NCBI GenBank assembly: GCA_030142905.1
Contig: JASJOG010000078.1
Span: 186,001-250,000, forward strand
Length of the DNA stretch: 64,000 nt
Direction: 5' to 3'
Source of the DNA: Heliopora coerulea
Lineage: Eukaryota; Cnidaria; Anthozoa; Scleralcyonacea; Helioporidae
The notes beneath the pieces were generated by a model that had not been told where the DNA came from, did not search any database, and saw nothing but the letters and a program-made list of their open reading frames with translations. Each line of letters opens with the position of its first letter. Positions within the stretch are counted from its first letter, which is position 1. Positions 26,871-41,310 of the stretch are shown one piece after another. The position numbers were made by a program, and so were the translations under genes.

Positions 26871-29800
26871 TTTAAAATGATCTTTACGGGTCAGAGAAGA
26901 GAATAAAAGCATTAGTTGATTGATTCGAGAAATACTTGCGAAAATATGGCAATGTTTAAAAATTGGACAATTAAGTCTTATTATACGCATAAAAGCCAGA
27001 ATATGGTAGATTTAGTTAAACACCAAATAGTTGTAGGAAACTTTCCAAATACTTCTAAATTGTTCTCCTCCACCCAAACATCATGAAACAAATCGATTTT
27101 CGTCGATTTGACAATTTCCTGTAAAAATTTCTCCAACTCGTCAAAAACGCTTTATCTCGTCGAAATAAGACGATTACTAAAACGAACTGTGAAACAGTTG
27201 TGGCTTAAGTTTGTTGGATTGGTCGAATGTTTCACAAAACTCGTCAATCGGTTTAAAATGATCTTTTCGGGTCAGAGAAGAGAATAAAAGCATTAGTTGA
27301 TTGATTCGATAAGTACTTGCGAAAATATGGCAATGTTTAAAAATTGGACAATTAAGCCTTATATACGCATAAAAGCCAGAATATGGTAAGATTTAGTTAA
27401 ACACCAAATAGTTGTAAGAAACTTTCCAAATACTTCTAAATTGTTCTCATCCACCCAAACATCATGAAACAAATCGATTTTCGTCGATTTGACGATTTGC
27501 TGTTAAAATTTCTCCAACTCGTCAAAAACGTTTTATCTCGTCGGGATAAGACGATTACTAAAACGAACTGTGAAACAGTTGTGGCTTAAGTTTGTTGCAT
27601 TGGTCGAATATTTGCAAAAACTCGTCAATCGGTTTAAAATGATCTTTTCGGGTCAGAGAAGAGAATAAAAGCATTAGTTGATTTATTCGAGAAGTACTTG
27701 CGAAAATATGGCAATGTTTAAAAATTGGACAATTAAGCCTTATATACGCATAAAAGCCAGAATATGGTAAGATTTAGTTACACACCAAATAGTTGGAAGA
27801 AACTTTCCAAATACTTCTAAATTGTTCTCCTCCACCCAAATGTCATGAAACAAATCGATTTTCGTCGATTTGACGATTTGCTGTTAAAATTTCTCCAACT
27901 CGTCAAAAACGTTTTATCTCGTCGGGATAAGACGATTACTAAAACGAACTGTGAAACAGTTGTGGCTTAAGTTTGTTGCATTGGTCGAATATTTGCAACA
28001 ACTCGTCAATCGGTTTAAAATGATCTTTACGGGTCAGAGAAGAGAATAAAAGCATTAGTTGATCGATTCGAGAAGTACTTGCGAAAATATGGCAATGTTT
28101 AAAAATTGGACAATTAAACCTTATATACGGATAAAAGCCAGAATATGGTAAGATTTAGTTAAACACCAAATAGTTGTAGGAAACTTTCCAAATACTTCTA
28201 AATTGTTCTCCTCCACCCAAACATCATGAAACAAATCGATTTTCGTCGATTTGACGATTTGCTGTGAAAATTTCTCCAACTCGTCAAAAACGCTTTATCT
28301 CGTCGAAATAAGACGATTACTAAAACGAACTGTAAAACTGTTGTGGCTTAAGTTTGTTGCATTGGTCGAAAGTTTCCCAAAACTCGTCAATCGGTTTAAA
28401 ATGATCTTTTCGGGTCAGAGAAGAGAATAAAAGTATTAGTTGATTGATTCGAGAAGTACTTGCGAAAATATGGCAATGTTTAAAAATTGGACAATTAAGC
28501 CTTATATACGCATAAAAGCCAGAATATGGTAAGATTTATTTAAACACCAAATAGTTGTAAGAAACTTTTCAAATACTTCTAAATTGTTCTCCTCCACCCA
28601 AACATCATGAAACAAATCGATTTTCGTCGAATTGACTATTTGCTGTTAAAATTTCTCCAACTCGTCAAAAACGCTTTATCTCGTCGAAATTAGACGATTA
28701 CTAAAACGAACTGTGAAAATGTTGTGGCTTAAGTTAGTTGCATTTGTCGAATATTTGCAAAAACTCGTCAATCGGTTTTAAATGACCTTCTCGGGTCAGA
28801 GAAGAGAATAAAAGCATTAGTTGATTGATTCGAGAAGTACTTGCGAAAATATGGCAATGTTTAAAAATTGGACAATTAAGCCTTATATACGCCTAAAAGC
28901 CAGAAGTATGCCTAGAATTGGTTAAACACCAAATAGTTGTAGGAAACTTTCCAAATACTTCTAAATTGTTCTCCTCCACCCAAATATCATGAAACAAATC
29001 GATTTTCGTCGATTTGACGATTTGCTGTGAAAATTTCCCCTACTCGTCAAAAACTCTTTATCTCGTCGAAATAAGAAGATTACTAAAACGAACTGTGAAA
29101 CAGTTGTGGCTTAAGTTTGTTGCATTGGTCGAATATTTTCAAAAACTCGTCAATCGGTTTAAAATGATCTTTTCGGGTCAGAGAAGAGAATAAAAGCATT
29201 AGTTGTTCGATTCGAGAAGTACTTGCGAAAATATGGCAATGTTTAAAAATTGGACAATTAAGCCTTATATACGCATAAAAGCCAGAATATGGTAAGATTT
29301 AGTTAAACACCAAATTGGTGTAGGAAACTTTCCAAATACTTCTAAATTGTTCTCCTCCACTAAAACATCATGAAAAAAATCGAATTTCGTCGATTTGACG
29401 ATTTGCTGTAAAAATTTCTCCAACTCGTCAAAAACGCTTTATCTCGTCGGGATAAGACGATTACTAAAACGAACTGTGAAACAGTTGTGGCTTAAGTTTG
29501 TTGCATTGGTCGAATGTTTCCCAAAACTCGTCAATCGGTTAAAAATGATCTTTTCGGGTCAGAGAAGAGAATAAAAGCATTAGTTTTTCGATTCGAGAAG
29601 TACTTGCGAAAATATGGCAATGTTTAAAAATTGGACAATTAAGCCTTATATACGCATAAAAGCCAGAATATGGTAAGATTTAGTTAAACACCAAATAGTT
29701 GTAGGAAACTTTCCAAATACTTCTAAATTGTTTTCCTCCACCCAAACATCATGAAACAAATCGATTTTCGTCGATATGACGATTTGCTGTTAAAATTTCT

Positions 29801-30130
29801 CCAACTCGTTAAAAACGCTTTATCTCGTCGGGATAAGACGATTACTAAAACGAACTGTGAAACAGTTGTGGTTTAAGTTTGTTGCATTGGTCGAATATTT
29901 GCAAAAACTCGTCAATCGGTTTAAAATGATCTTTTCGGGTCAGAGAAGAGAATAAAAGCATTAGTTGATTGATTCGAGAAGTACTTGCGAAAATATGGCA
30001 ATGTTTAAAAATTGGACAATTAAGCCTTATATACGCCAAAAGCCAGAAGTATGCCTGGAATTGGTTAAACACCAAATAGTTGTAGGAAACTTTCCAAATA
30101 CTTCTAAATTGTTCTCCTCCACCCAAATGT

Positions 30131-33100
30131 CATGAAACAAATCGATTTTCGTCGATTTGACGATTTGCTGTGAAAATTTCTCCAACTCGTCAAAAACGCT
30201 TTATCTCGTCGAAATAAGATGATTACTAAAACGAACTGTGAAACAGTTGTGGCTTAAAGTAGTTGCATTCGTCGAATATTTGCAAAAACTCGTCAATCGG
30301 TTTAAAATAATCTTTTCAGGTCAGAGAAGAGAATAAAAGCATTAGTTGATTGATTCGAGAAGTACTTGCGAAAATATGGCAATGTTTAAAAATTGGACAA
30401 TTAAGCCTTATATACGCCTAAAAGCCAGAAGTATGCTTAGAATTGGATAAACACCAAATAGGTGTAGGAAACTTTCCAAATACTTCTAAATTGTTCTCCT
30501 ACACCCAAATGTCATGAAACAAATCGATTTTCGTCGATTTGACGATTTGCTGTAAAAATTTCTCCAACTCGTCAAAAACGCTTTATCTCGTCGGGATAAG
30601 ACGATTACTAAAACGAACTGTGAAACAGTTGTGGCTTAAGTTAGTTGCATTGGTCGAATGTTTCCCAAAACTCGTCAATCGGTTTAAAATGATCTTTTCG
30701 GGTCAGACAACAGAATAAAAGCATTAGTTGATTGATTCGAGAAGTACTTGCGAAAATATGGCAATGTTTAAAAATTGGACAATTAAGCCTTATATACGCA
30801 TAAAAGCCAGAATATGGTAAGATTTAGTTAAACACCAAATAGTTGTAGGAAACTTTCCAAATACTTCTAAATTGTTCTCCTCCACCCAAAAGTCATGAAA
30901 CAAATCGATTTTCGTCGATTTGACGATTTGCTGTAAAAATTTCTCCAACTCGTCAAAAACGCTTTGTCTCGTCGGGATAAGACGATTACTAAAACGAACT
31001 GTGAAACAGTTGTGGCTTAAGTTTGTTGCATTGGTCGAATGTTTCCCAAAACTCGTCAATCGGTTAAAAATGATCTTTTCGGGTCAGAGAAGAGAATAAA
31101 AGCATTAGTTGATCGATTCGAGAAGTACTTGCGAAAATATGGCAATGTTTAAAAATTGGACAATTAAGCCTTATATACGCCTAAAAGCCAGAAGTATGCC
31201 TAGAATTGGTTAAACACCAAAAAGGTGTAGGAAACTTTCCAAATACTTCTAAATTGTTCTCCTCCACCCAAATGTCATGAAACAAATCGATTTTCGTCGA
31301 TTTGACGATTTGCTGTGAAAATTTCCACTACTCGTCAAAATCGCTTTATCTTGTCGAAATAAGATGATTACTAAAACGAACTGTGAAACAGTTGTGGCTT
31401 AAGTTAGTTGCATTGGTCGAATATTTTCAAAAACTCGTCAATCAGTTTAAATTGATCCTTTCGGGTCAGAGAAGAGAATAAAAGCATCAGTTGATTGATT
31501 CGAGAATACTTGCGAAAATATGGCAATGTTTAAAAATTGGACAATTAAGCCTTATATACGCATAAAAGCCAGAATATGGTAAGATTTAGTTAAACACCAA
31601 ATAGTTGTAGGAAACTTTCCAAATACTTCTAAATTGTTCTCCTCCACCCAAATGTCATGAAACAAATCGATTTTCGTCGATTTGACGATTTGCTGTAAAA
31701 ATTTCTCCAACTCGTCAAAAACGCTTTATCTCGTCGGGATAAGACGATTACTAAAACGAACTGTGAAACAGTTGTGGCTTAAGTTTGTTGCATTGGTCGA
31801 ATGTTTCCCAAAACTCGTCAATCGGTTTAAAATGATCTTTTCGGGTCAGAGAAGAGAATAAAAGCATTAGTTGATCGATTCGAGAAGTACTTGCGAAAAT
31901 ATGGCAATGTTTAAAAGTTGGACAATTAAACCTTATATACGCATAAAAGCCAGAATATGGAAAGATTTAGTTAAACACCAAATAGTTGTAGGAAACTTTC
32001 CAAATACTTCTAAATTTTTCTCCTCCACCCAAACATCATGAAACAAATCGATTTTCGTCGATTTGACGATTTGCTGTGAAAATTTCTCCAACTCGTCAAA
32101 AACGCTTTATCTCGTCGAAATAAGACGATTACTAAAACGAACTGTGAAACAGTTGTGGCTTAAGTTTGTTGCATTGGTCGAATATTTGCAAAAACTCTTC
32201 AATCGGTTTAAAATGATCTTTTCGGGTCAGAGAAGAGAATAAAAGCATTAGTTGATTGATTCGAGAAGTACTTGCGAAAATATGGCAATGTTTAAAAATT
32301 GGACAATTAAGCCTTATATACGCCTAAAAGCCAGAAGTATGCCTAGAATTGGTTAAACACCAAATAGGTGTAGGAAACTTTCCAAATACTTCTAAATTGT
32401 TCTCCTCCACCCAAATGTCATGAAACAAATCGATTTTCGTCGATTTGACGATTTGCTGTGAAAATTACTCCAACTCGTCAAAAACACTTTATCTCGTCGA
32501 AATAAGACGATTACTAAAACGAACTGTGAAACAGTTGTCGCTTAAGTTAGTTGCATTGGTTGAATATTTTCAAAAACTCGTCAATCGGTTTAAAATGATC
32601 TTTTCAGGTCAGAGAAGAGAATAAAAGCATTAGTTGATTGATTCGAGAAGTACTTGCGAAAATATGGCAATGTTTAAAAATTGGACAATTAAGCCTTATA
32701 TACGCCTAAAAGCCAGAAGTATGCCTAGAATTGGTTAAACACCAAATAGGTGTAGGAAACTTTCCAAATACTTCTAAATTGTTCTCCTCCACCCAAATGT
32801 CATGAAACAAATCGATTTTCGTCGATTTGACGATTTGCTGTGAAAATTACTCCAACTCGTCAAAAACACTTTATCTCGTCGAAATAAGACGATTACTAAA
32901 ACGAACTGTGAAACAGTTGTCGCTTAAGTTAGTTGCATTGGTCGAATATTTTCAAAAACTCGTCAATCGGTTTAAATTGATCCTTTCGGGTCAGAGAAGA
33001 GAATAAAAGTATTAGTTGATTGATTCGAGAAGTACTTGCGAAAATATGGCAATGTTTAAAAATTGGACAATTAAGCCTTATATACGCATAAAAGCCAGAA

Positions 33101-36100
33101 TATTTTAAGATTTAGTTAAACACCAAATAGTTGTAGGAAACTTTCCAAATACTTCTAAATAGTTCTCCTCCACCCAAATGTCATGAAACAAATCGATTTT
33201 CGTCGATTTGACGATTTGCTGTAAAAATTTCTCCAACTCGTCAAAAACGCTTTATCTCGTCGGGATAAGACGATTACTAAAACGAACTGTGAAACAGTTG
33301 TGTCTTAAGTTTGTTGCATTGGTCGAATGTTTCCCAAAACTCGTCAATCGGTTTAAAATGATCTTTTCGGGTCAGAGAAGAGAATAAAAGCATTAGTTGA
33401 TCGATTCGAGAAGTACTTGCGAAAATATGGCAATGTTTAAAAATTGGACAATTAAGCCTTATATACGCATAAAAGCCAGAATATGGTTAGATATGTTTGA
33501 ACATCAAATAGGTATAGGAAACTTTCCAAATACTTCTAAATTGTTCTCCTCCACCCAAACATCATGAAACAAATCGATTTTCGTCGATATGACGATTTGC
33601 TGTAAAAATTTCTCCAACTCGTCAAAAACGCTTTATCTCGTCGGGATAAGACGATTACTAAAACGAACTGTGAAACAGTTGTGGTTTAAGTTTGTTGCAT
33701 TGGTCGAATATTTGCAAAAACTCGTCAATCGGTTTAAAATGATCTTTTCGGGTCAGGGAGGAGAATAAAAGCATTAGTTGATTGATTCGAGAAGTACTTG
33801 CGAAAATATGGCAATGTTTAAAAATTGGACAATTAAGCCTTATATACGCCTAAAAGCCAGAAGTATGCCTAGAATTGGTTAAACACCAAATAGTTGTAGG
33901 AAACTTTCCAAATACTTCTAAATTGTTCTCCTCCACCCAAATGTCATGAAACAAATCGATTTTCGTCGATTTGACGATTTGCTGTAAAAATTTCTCCAAC
34001 TCGTCAAAAACGCTTTATCTCGTCGGGATAAGACGATTACTAAAACGAACTGTGAAACAGTTGTGGCTTAAAGTAGTTGCATTCGTCGAATATTTGCAAA
34101 AACTCGTCAATCGGTTTAAAATGATCTTTTCAGGTCAGAGAAGAGAATAAAAGCATTAGTTGATTGATTCGAGAAGTACTTGCGAAAATATGGCAATGTT
34201 TAAAAATTGGACAATTAAACCTTATATACGCATAAAAGCCAGAATATGGTAAGAATTAGTTAAACACCAAATAGTTGTAGGAAACTTTCCAAATACTTCT
34301 AAATTGTTCTCCTCCACCCAAACATCATGAAACAAATCGATTTTCGTCGATTTGACGATTTGATGTGAAAATTTCTCCAACTCGTCAAAAACGCTTTATC
34401 TCGTCGAAATAAGACGATTACTAAAACGAACTGTGAAACAGTTGTGGCTTAAGTTAGTTGCATTGGTTGAATATTTGCAAAAACTCGTCAATCGGTTTAA
34501 AATGATCTTTTCAGGTCAGAGAAGAGAATAAAAGCATTAGTTGATTGATTCGAGAAGTACTTGCGAAAATATGGCAATGTTTAAAAATTGGACAATTAAG
34601 CCTTATATACGCATAAAAGCCAGAAGTATGCCTAGAATTGGTTAAACACCAAATAGGTGTAGGAAACTTTCCAAATACTTCTAAATTGTTCTCCTCCACC
34701 CAAACATCATGAAAAAAATCGATTTTCGTCGATTTGACGATTTGATGTGAAAATTTCTCCAACTCGTCAAAAACGCTTTATCTCGTCGAAATAAGACGAT
34801 TACTAAAACGAACTGTGAAACAGTTGTGGCTTAAGTTTCTTGCATTGGTCGAATGTTTCCCAAAACTCGTCAATCGGTTTAAAATGATCTTTTCGGGTCA
34901 GAGATGAGAATAAAAGTATTAGTTGATTGATTCGAGAAGTACTTGCGAAAATATGGCAATGTTTAAAATTTGGACAATTAAACCTTATATACACATAAAA
35001 GCCAGAATATGGTAAGATTTAGTTAAACACCAAATAGTTGTAAGAAACTTTCCAAATACTTCTAAATTGTTCTCCTCCACTTAAACATCATGAAACAAAT
35101 CGATTTTCGTCGATTTGACGATTTGCTGTAAAAATTTCTCCAACTCGTCAAAAACGCTTTACCTCGTCGGGATAAGACGATTACTAAAACGAACTGTGAA
35201 ACAGTTGTGGCTTAAGTTTGTTGCATTTGTCGAATATTTTCAAAAACTCGTCAATCGGTTTAAAATGATCTTTTCGGGTCAGAGAAGAGAATAAAAGCAT
35301 AATTGATTGATTCGAGAAATACTTGCGAAAATATGGCAATGTTTAAAAATTGGACAATTAAGTCTTATATACGCATAAAAGCCAGAATATGGTAAGATTT
35401 AGTTACACACCAAATAGTTGTAAGAAACTTTCCAAATACTTCTAAATTGTTCTCCTCCACCCAAACATCATGAAACAAATCGATTTTCGTCGATTTGACG
35501 ATTTGCTGTAAAAATTTCTCCAACTCGTCAAAAACGCTTTATCTCGTCGGGATAAGACGATTACTAAAACGAACTGTGAAACAGTTGTGGCATAAGTTTG
35601 TTGCATTGGTCGAATGTTTCCCAAAACTCGTCAATCGGTTTAAAATGATCTTTTCGGGTCAGAGAAGAGAATAAAAGCTTTAGTTGATTGATTCGAGAAG
35701 TACTTGCGAAAATATGGCAATGTTTAAAAATTGGACAATTAAGCCTTATATACGCATAAAAGCCAGAAGTATGCCTAGAATTGGTTAAACACCAAATAGT
35801 TGTAGGAAACTTTCCAAATATTTCTAAATTGTTCTCCTCCACCCAAATGTCATGAAACAAATCGATTTTCGTCGATTTGACGATTTGCTGTGAAAATTTC
35901 TCCAACTCGTCAAAAACGCTTTATCTCGTCGAAATAAGACGATTACTAAAACGAACTGTGAAACAGTTGTGGCTTAAGTTTGTTGCATTTGTCGAATATT
36001 TGCAAAAACTCGTCAATCGGTTTAAAATGATCTTTTCGGGTCAGAGAAGAGAATAAAAGCATTAGTTGATCGATTCGAGAAGTACTTGCGAAAATATGGC

Positions 36101-37534
36101 AATGTTTAAAAATTGGACAATTAAGCCTTATATACGCATAAAAGCCAGAATATGGTTAGATATGTTTGAACATCAAATAGGTATAGGAAACTTTCCAAAT
36201 ACTTCTAAATTGTTCTCCTCCACCCAAACATCATGAAACAAATCGATTTTCGTCGATATGACGATTTGCTGTAAAAATTTCTCCAACTCGTCAAAAACGC
36301 TTTATCTCGTCGGGATAAGACGATTACTAAAACGAACTGTGAAACAGTTGTGGTTTAAGTTTGTTGCATTGGTCGAATATTTGCAAAAACTCGTCAATCG
36401 GATTAAAATGATCTTTTCGGGTCAGGGAAGAGAATAAAAGCATTAGTTGATTGATTCGAGAAGTACTTGCGAAAATATTGCAATGTTTAAAAATTGGACA
36501 ATTAAGCCTTATATACGCCTAAAAGCCAGAAGTATGCCTAGAATTGGTTAAACACCAAATAGTTGTAGGAAACTTTCCAAATACTTCTAAATTGTTCTCC
36601 TCCACCCAAATGTCATGAAACAAATCGATTTTCGTCGATTTGACGATTTGCTGTAAAAATTTCTCCAACTCGTCAAAAACGCTTTATCTCGTCGGGATAA
36701 GACGATTACTAAAACGAACTGTGAAACAGTTGTGGCTTAAGTTAGTTGCATTGGTTGAATATTTGCAAAAACTCGTCAATCGGTTTAAAATGATCTTTTC
36801 AGGTCAGAGAAGAGAATAAAAGCATTAGTTGATTGATTCGAGAAGTACTTGCGAAAATATGGCAATGTTTAAAAATTGGACAATTAAGCCTTATATACGC
36901 ATAAAAGCCAGAAGTATGCCTAGAATTGGTTAAACACCAAATAGGTGTAGGAAACTTTCCAAATACTTCTAAATTGTTCTCCTCCACCCAAATGTCATGA
37001 AACAAATCGATTTTCGTCGATTTGACGATTTGCTGTGAAAATTTCCCCTACTCGTCAAGAACGCTTTATCTCGTCGAAATAAGATGATTACAAAAACGAA
37101 CTGTGAAACAGTTGTGGCTAAAGTTAGTTGAATTGGTCGAATATTTTCAAAAACTCGTCAATCGGTTTAAATTGATCCTTTCGGGTCAGAGAAGAGAATA
37201 AAAGTATTAGTTGATTGATTCGAGAAGTACTTGCGAAAATATGGCAATGTTTAAAAATTGGACAATTAAGCCTTATATACGCATAAAAGCCAGAATATTT
37301 TAAGATTTAGATAAACACCAAATAGTTGTAGGAAACTTTCCAAATACTTCTAAATTGTTCTCCTCCACCCAAATGTCATGAAACAAATCGATTTTCGTCG
37401 ATTTGACGATTTGCTGTAAACATTTCTCCAACTCGTCAAAAACGCTTTATCTCGTCGAAATAAGACGATTACTAAAACGAACTGTGAAACAGTTGTGGCT
37501 TAAGTTAGTTGCATTGGTCGAATGTTTCCCAAAA
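30131..37534 (+). repeat. Mosaic satellite segment
   Basis: About 19 units made of pieces seen elsewhere. 32.3-33.04 kb matches 6.0-6.7 kb (cagttgtcgctt at 32534 and 32916). 32.98-34.35 kb matches 14.68-16.05 kb. C-tail units at 33483 and 36152 lie 2,669 bp (7 units) apart and share the marker gtcaggga downstream. A ttaaagtagttgc unit (34069) precedes a beta-like unit at 34511 that is not followed by gamma. A full beta/gamma pair begins at 36799. No non-satellite sequence is present. Confidence 0.82.
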
Positions 37535-40500
37535 CTCGTCAATCGGTTTAAAATGATCTTTTCGGGTCAGATAAGAGAATAAAAGCATTAGTTGATCGAT
37601 TCGAGAAATACTTGCGAAAATATGGCAATGTTTAAAAATTGGACAATTAAGCCTTATATACGCATAAAAGCCAGAATATGGTAAGATTTAGTTAAACACC
37701 AAATAGTTGTAGGAAACTTTCCAAATACTTCTAAATTGTTCTCCTCCACCCAAACATCATGAAACAAATCGATTTTCGTCGATTTGACGATTTGCTGTAA
37801 AAATTTCTCCAACTCGTCAAAAACGCTTTATCTCGTCGAAATAAGACGATTACTAAAACGAACTGTGAAACAGTTGTGGCTTACGTTTGTTGCATTGGTC
37901 GAATATTTGCAAAAACTCGTCAATCGGTTTAAAATGATCTTTTCGGGTCAGAGAAGAGAATAAAAGCATTAGTTGATTGATTCGAGAAGTACTTGCGAAA
38001 ATATGGCAATGTTTAAAAATTGGACAATTAAGCCTTATATACGCCTAAAAGCCAGAAGTATGCCTAGAATTGGTTAAACACCAAATAGGTGTAGGAAACT
38101 TTCCAAATACTTCTAAATTGTTCTCCTCCACCCAAATGTCATGAAACAAATCGATTTTCGTCGATTTGACGATTTGCTGTAAAAATTTCTCCAAATCGTC
38201 AAAAACGCTTTTTATCGGTCGGATAAGACGATTGCTAAAACGAACTGTGAAACAGTTGTGGCTTAAGTTTGTTGCATTGGTCGAATGTTTCCCAAAACTC
38301 GTCAATCGGTTTAAAATAATCTTATCGGGTCAGAGAAGAGAATAAAAGCATTAGTTGTTCGATTCGAGAAGTACTTGCGAAAATATGGCAATGTTTAAAA
38401 ATTGGACAATTAAACCTTATATACGCATAAAAGCCAGAATATGGTAAGATTTAGTTAAACACCAAATAGTTGTAGGAAACTTTCCAAATACTTCTAAATT
38501 GTTCTCCTCCACCCAAACCTCATGAAACAAATCGATTTTCGTCGATTTGACGATTTGATTAGAAAATTTCTCCAACTCGTCAAAAACGCTTTATCTCGTC
38601 GAAATAAGACGATTACTAAAACGAACTGTGAAACAGTTGTGGCTTAAGTTAGTTGCATTGGTTGAATATTTGCAAAAACTCGTCAATCGGTGTAAAATGA
38701 TCTTTTCAGGTCAGAGAAGAGAATAAAAGCATTAGTTGATTGATTCGAGAAGTACTTGCGAAAATATGGCAATGTTTAAAAATTGGACAATTAAGCCTTA
38801 TATACGCATAAAATCCAGAAGTATGCCTAGAATTGGTTAAACACCAAATAGGTGTAGGAAACTTTCCAAATACTTCTAAATTGTTCTCCTCCACCCAAAT
38901 GTCATGAAACAAATCGATTTTCGTCGATTTGACTCTTTGCTGTGAAAATTTCCCCTACTCGTCAAGAAGGCTTTATCTCTTCGAAATAAGATGATTACAA
39001 AAACGAACTGTGAAACAGTTGTGGCTTAAGTTAGTTGAATTGGTCGAATATTTTCAAAAACTCGTCAATCGGTTTAAATTGATCCTTTCGGGTCAGAGAA
39101 GGGAATAAAAGTATTAGTTGATTGATTCGAGAAGTACTTGCGAAAATATGGCAATGTTTAAAAATTGGACAATTAAGCCTTATATACGCATAAAAGCCAG
39201 AAGTATGCCTAGAATTGGTTAAACACCAAATAGTTGTAGGAAACTTTCCAAATATTTCTAAATTGTTCTCCTCCACCCAAATGTCATGAAACAAATCGAT
39301 TTTCGTCGATTTGACGATTTGCTGTAAAAATTTCTCCAACTCGTCAAAAACGCTTTATCTCGTCGAAATAAGACGATTACTAAAACGAACTGTGAAACAG
39401 TTGTGGCTTACGTTTGTTGCATTGGTCGAATATTTGCAAAAACTCGTCAATCGGTTTAAAATGATCTTTTCGGGTCAGATAAGAGAATAAAAGCATTAGT
39501 TGATCGATTCGAGAAATACTTGCGAAAATATGGCAATGTTTAAAAATTGGACAATTAAGCCTTATATACGCATAAAAGCCAGAATATGGTAAGATTTAGT
39601 TAAACACCAAATAGTTGTAGGAAACTTTCCAAATACTTCTAAATTGTTCTCCTCCACCCAAACATCATGAAACAAATCGATTTTCGTCGATTTGACGATT
39701 TGCTGTAAAAATTTCTCCAACTCGTCAAAAACGCTTTATCTCGTCGAAATAAGACGATTACTAAAACGAACTGTGAAACAGTTGTGGCTTACGTTTGTTG
39801 CATTGGTCGAATATTTGCAAAAACTCGTCAATCGGTTTAAAATGATCTTTTCGGGTCAGAGAAGAGAATAAAAGCATTAGTTGATTGATTCGAGAAGTAC
39901 TTGCGAAAATATGGCAATGTTTAAAAATTGGACAATTAAGCCTTATATACGCCTAAAAGCCAGAAGTATGCCTAGAATTGGTTAAACACCAAATAGGTGT
40001 AGGAAACTTTCCAAATACTTCTAAATTGTTCTCCTCCACCCAAATGTCATGAAACAAATCGATTTTCGTCGATTTGACGATTTGCTGTAAAAATTTCTCC
40101 AAATCGTCAAAAACGCTTTATATCGGTCGGATAAGACGATTGCTAAAACGAACTGTGAAACAGTTGTGGCTTAAGTTTGTTGCATTGGTCGAATGTTTCC
40201 CAAAACTCGTCAATCGGTTTAAAATAATCTTATCGGGTCAGAGAAGAGAATAAAAGCATTAGTTGTTCGATTCGAGAAGTACTTGCGAAAATATGGCAAT
40301 GTTTAAAAATTGGACAATTAAACCTTATATACGCATAAAAGCCAGAATATGGTAAGATTTAGTTAAACACCAAATAGTTGTAGGAAACTTTCCAAATACT
40401 TCTAAATTGTTCTCCTCCACCCAAACCTCATGAAACAAATCGATTTTCGTCGATTTGACGATTTGATTAGAAAATTTCTCCAACTCGTCAAAAACGCTTT

Positions 40501-41310
40501 ATCTCGTCGAAATAAGACGATTACTAAAACGAACTGTGAAACAGTTGTGGCTTAAGTTAGTTGCATTGGTTGAATATTTGCAAAAACTCGTCAATCGGTT
40601 TAAAATGATCTTTTCAGGTCAGAGAAGAGAATAAAAGCATTAGTTGATTGATTCGAGAAGTACTTGCGAAAATATGGCAATGTTTCAAAATTGGACAATT
40701 AAGCCTTATATACGCATAAAAGCCAGAAGTATGCCTAGAATTGGTTAAACACCAAATAGGTGTAGGAAACTTTCCAAATACTTCTAAATTGTTCTCCTCC
40801 ACCCAAATGTCATGAAACAAATCGATTTTCGTCGATTTGACTCTTTGCTGTGAAAATTTCCCCTACTCGTCAAGAACGCTTTATCTCTTCGAAATAAGAT
40901 GATTACAAAAACGAACTGTGAAACAGTTGTGGCTTAAGTTAGTTGAATTGGTCGAATATTTTCAAAAACTCGTCAATCGGTTTAAATTGATCCTTTCGGG
41001 TCAGAGAAGGGAATAAAAGTATTAGTTGATTGATTCGAGAAGTACTTGCGAAAATATGGCAATGTTTAAAAATTGGACAATTAAGCCTTATATACGCATA
41101 AAAGCCAGAAGTATGCCTAGAATTGGTTAAACACCAAATAGTTGTAGGAAACTTTCCAAATATTTCTAAATTGTTCTCCTCCACCCAAATGTCATGAAAC
41201 AAATCGATTTTCGTCGATTTGACGATTTGCTGTGAAAATTTCTCCAACTCGTCAAAAACGCTTTATCTCGTCGAAATAAGACGATTACTAAAACGAACTG
41301 TGAAACAGTT
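37535..41310 (+). repeat. Tandem 5-unit duplication (1,908 bp, two copies)
   Basis: 37535-39400 is repeated at 39443-41310. Shared markers are gcttacgtttg (37880, 39789), taaaataatcttatcggg (38312, 40219), aaacctcatg, gatttgattagaaaat (near 38563, 40460), gactctttgctg and a beta/gamma pair (38706, 40614). I noted about six single-base differences (for example cggtgtaaaatg, aaaatccag, aagaaggc in the first copy; gtttcaaaattgg in the second). A partial third occurrence of this set is at about 46.2-47.4 kb. Confidence 0.88.

Larger units (their letters stand above)
20214..30130 (+). repeat. Block P, copy 2, expanded (about 26 units)
   Basis: It carries the marker variants of 1-5.34 kb in order, but the shift grows in whole units: about 20,214, then 21,357, 21,740, 24,027, 24,789 and 25,170, before settling at 24,788. 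Each change marks extra units gained or lost in one copy. The last shared marker is cgccaaaagcc with gcctggaatt (near 30035; also near 5247). Beyond 30126 the sequences differ (aaatgtcatg against aaacatcatg). Local 2-unit duplications inside it are listed separately. Confidence 0.88.
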
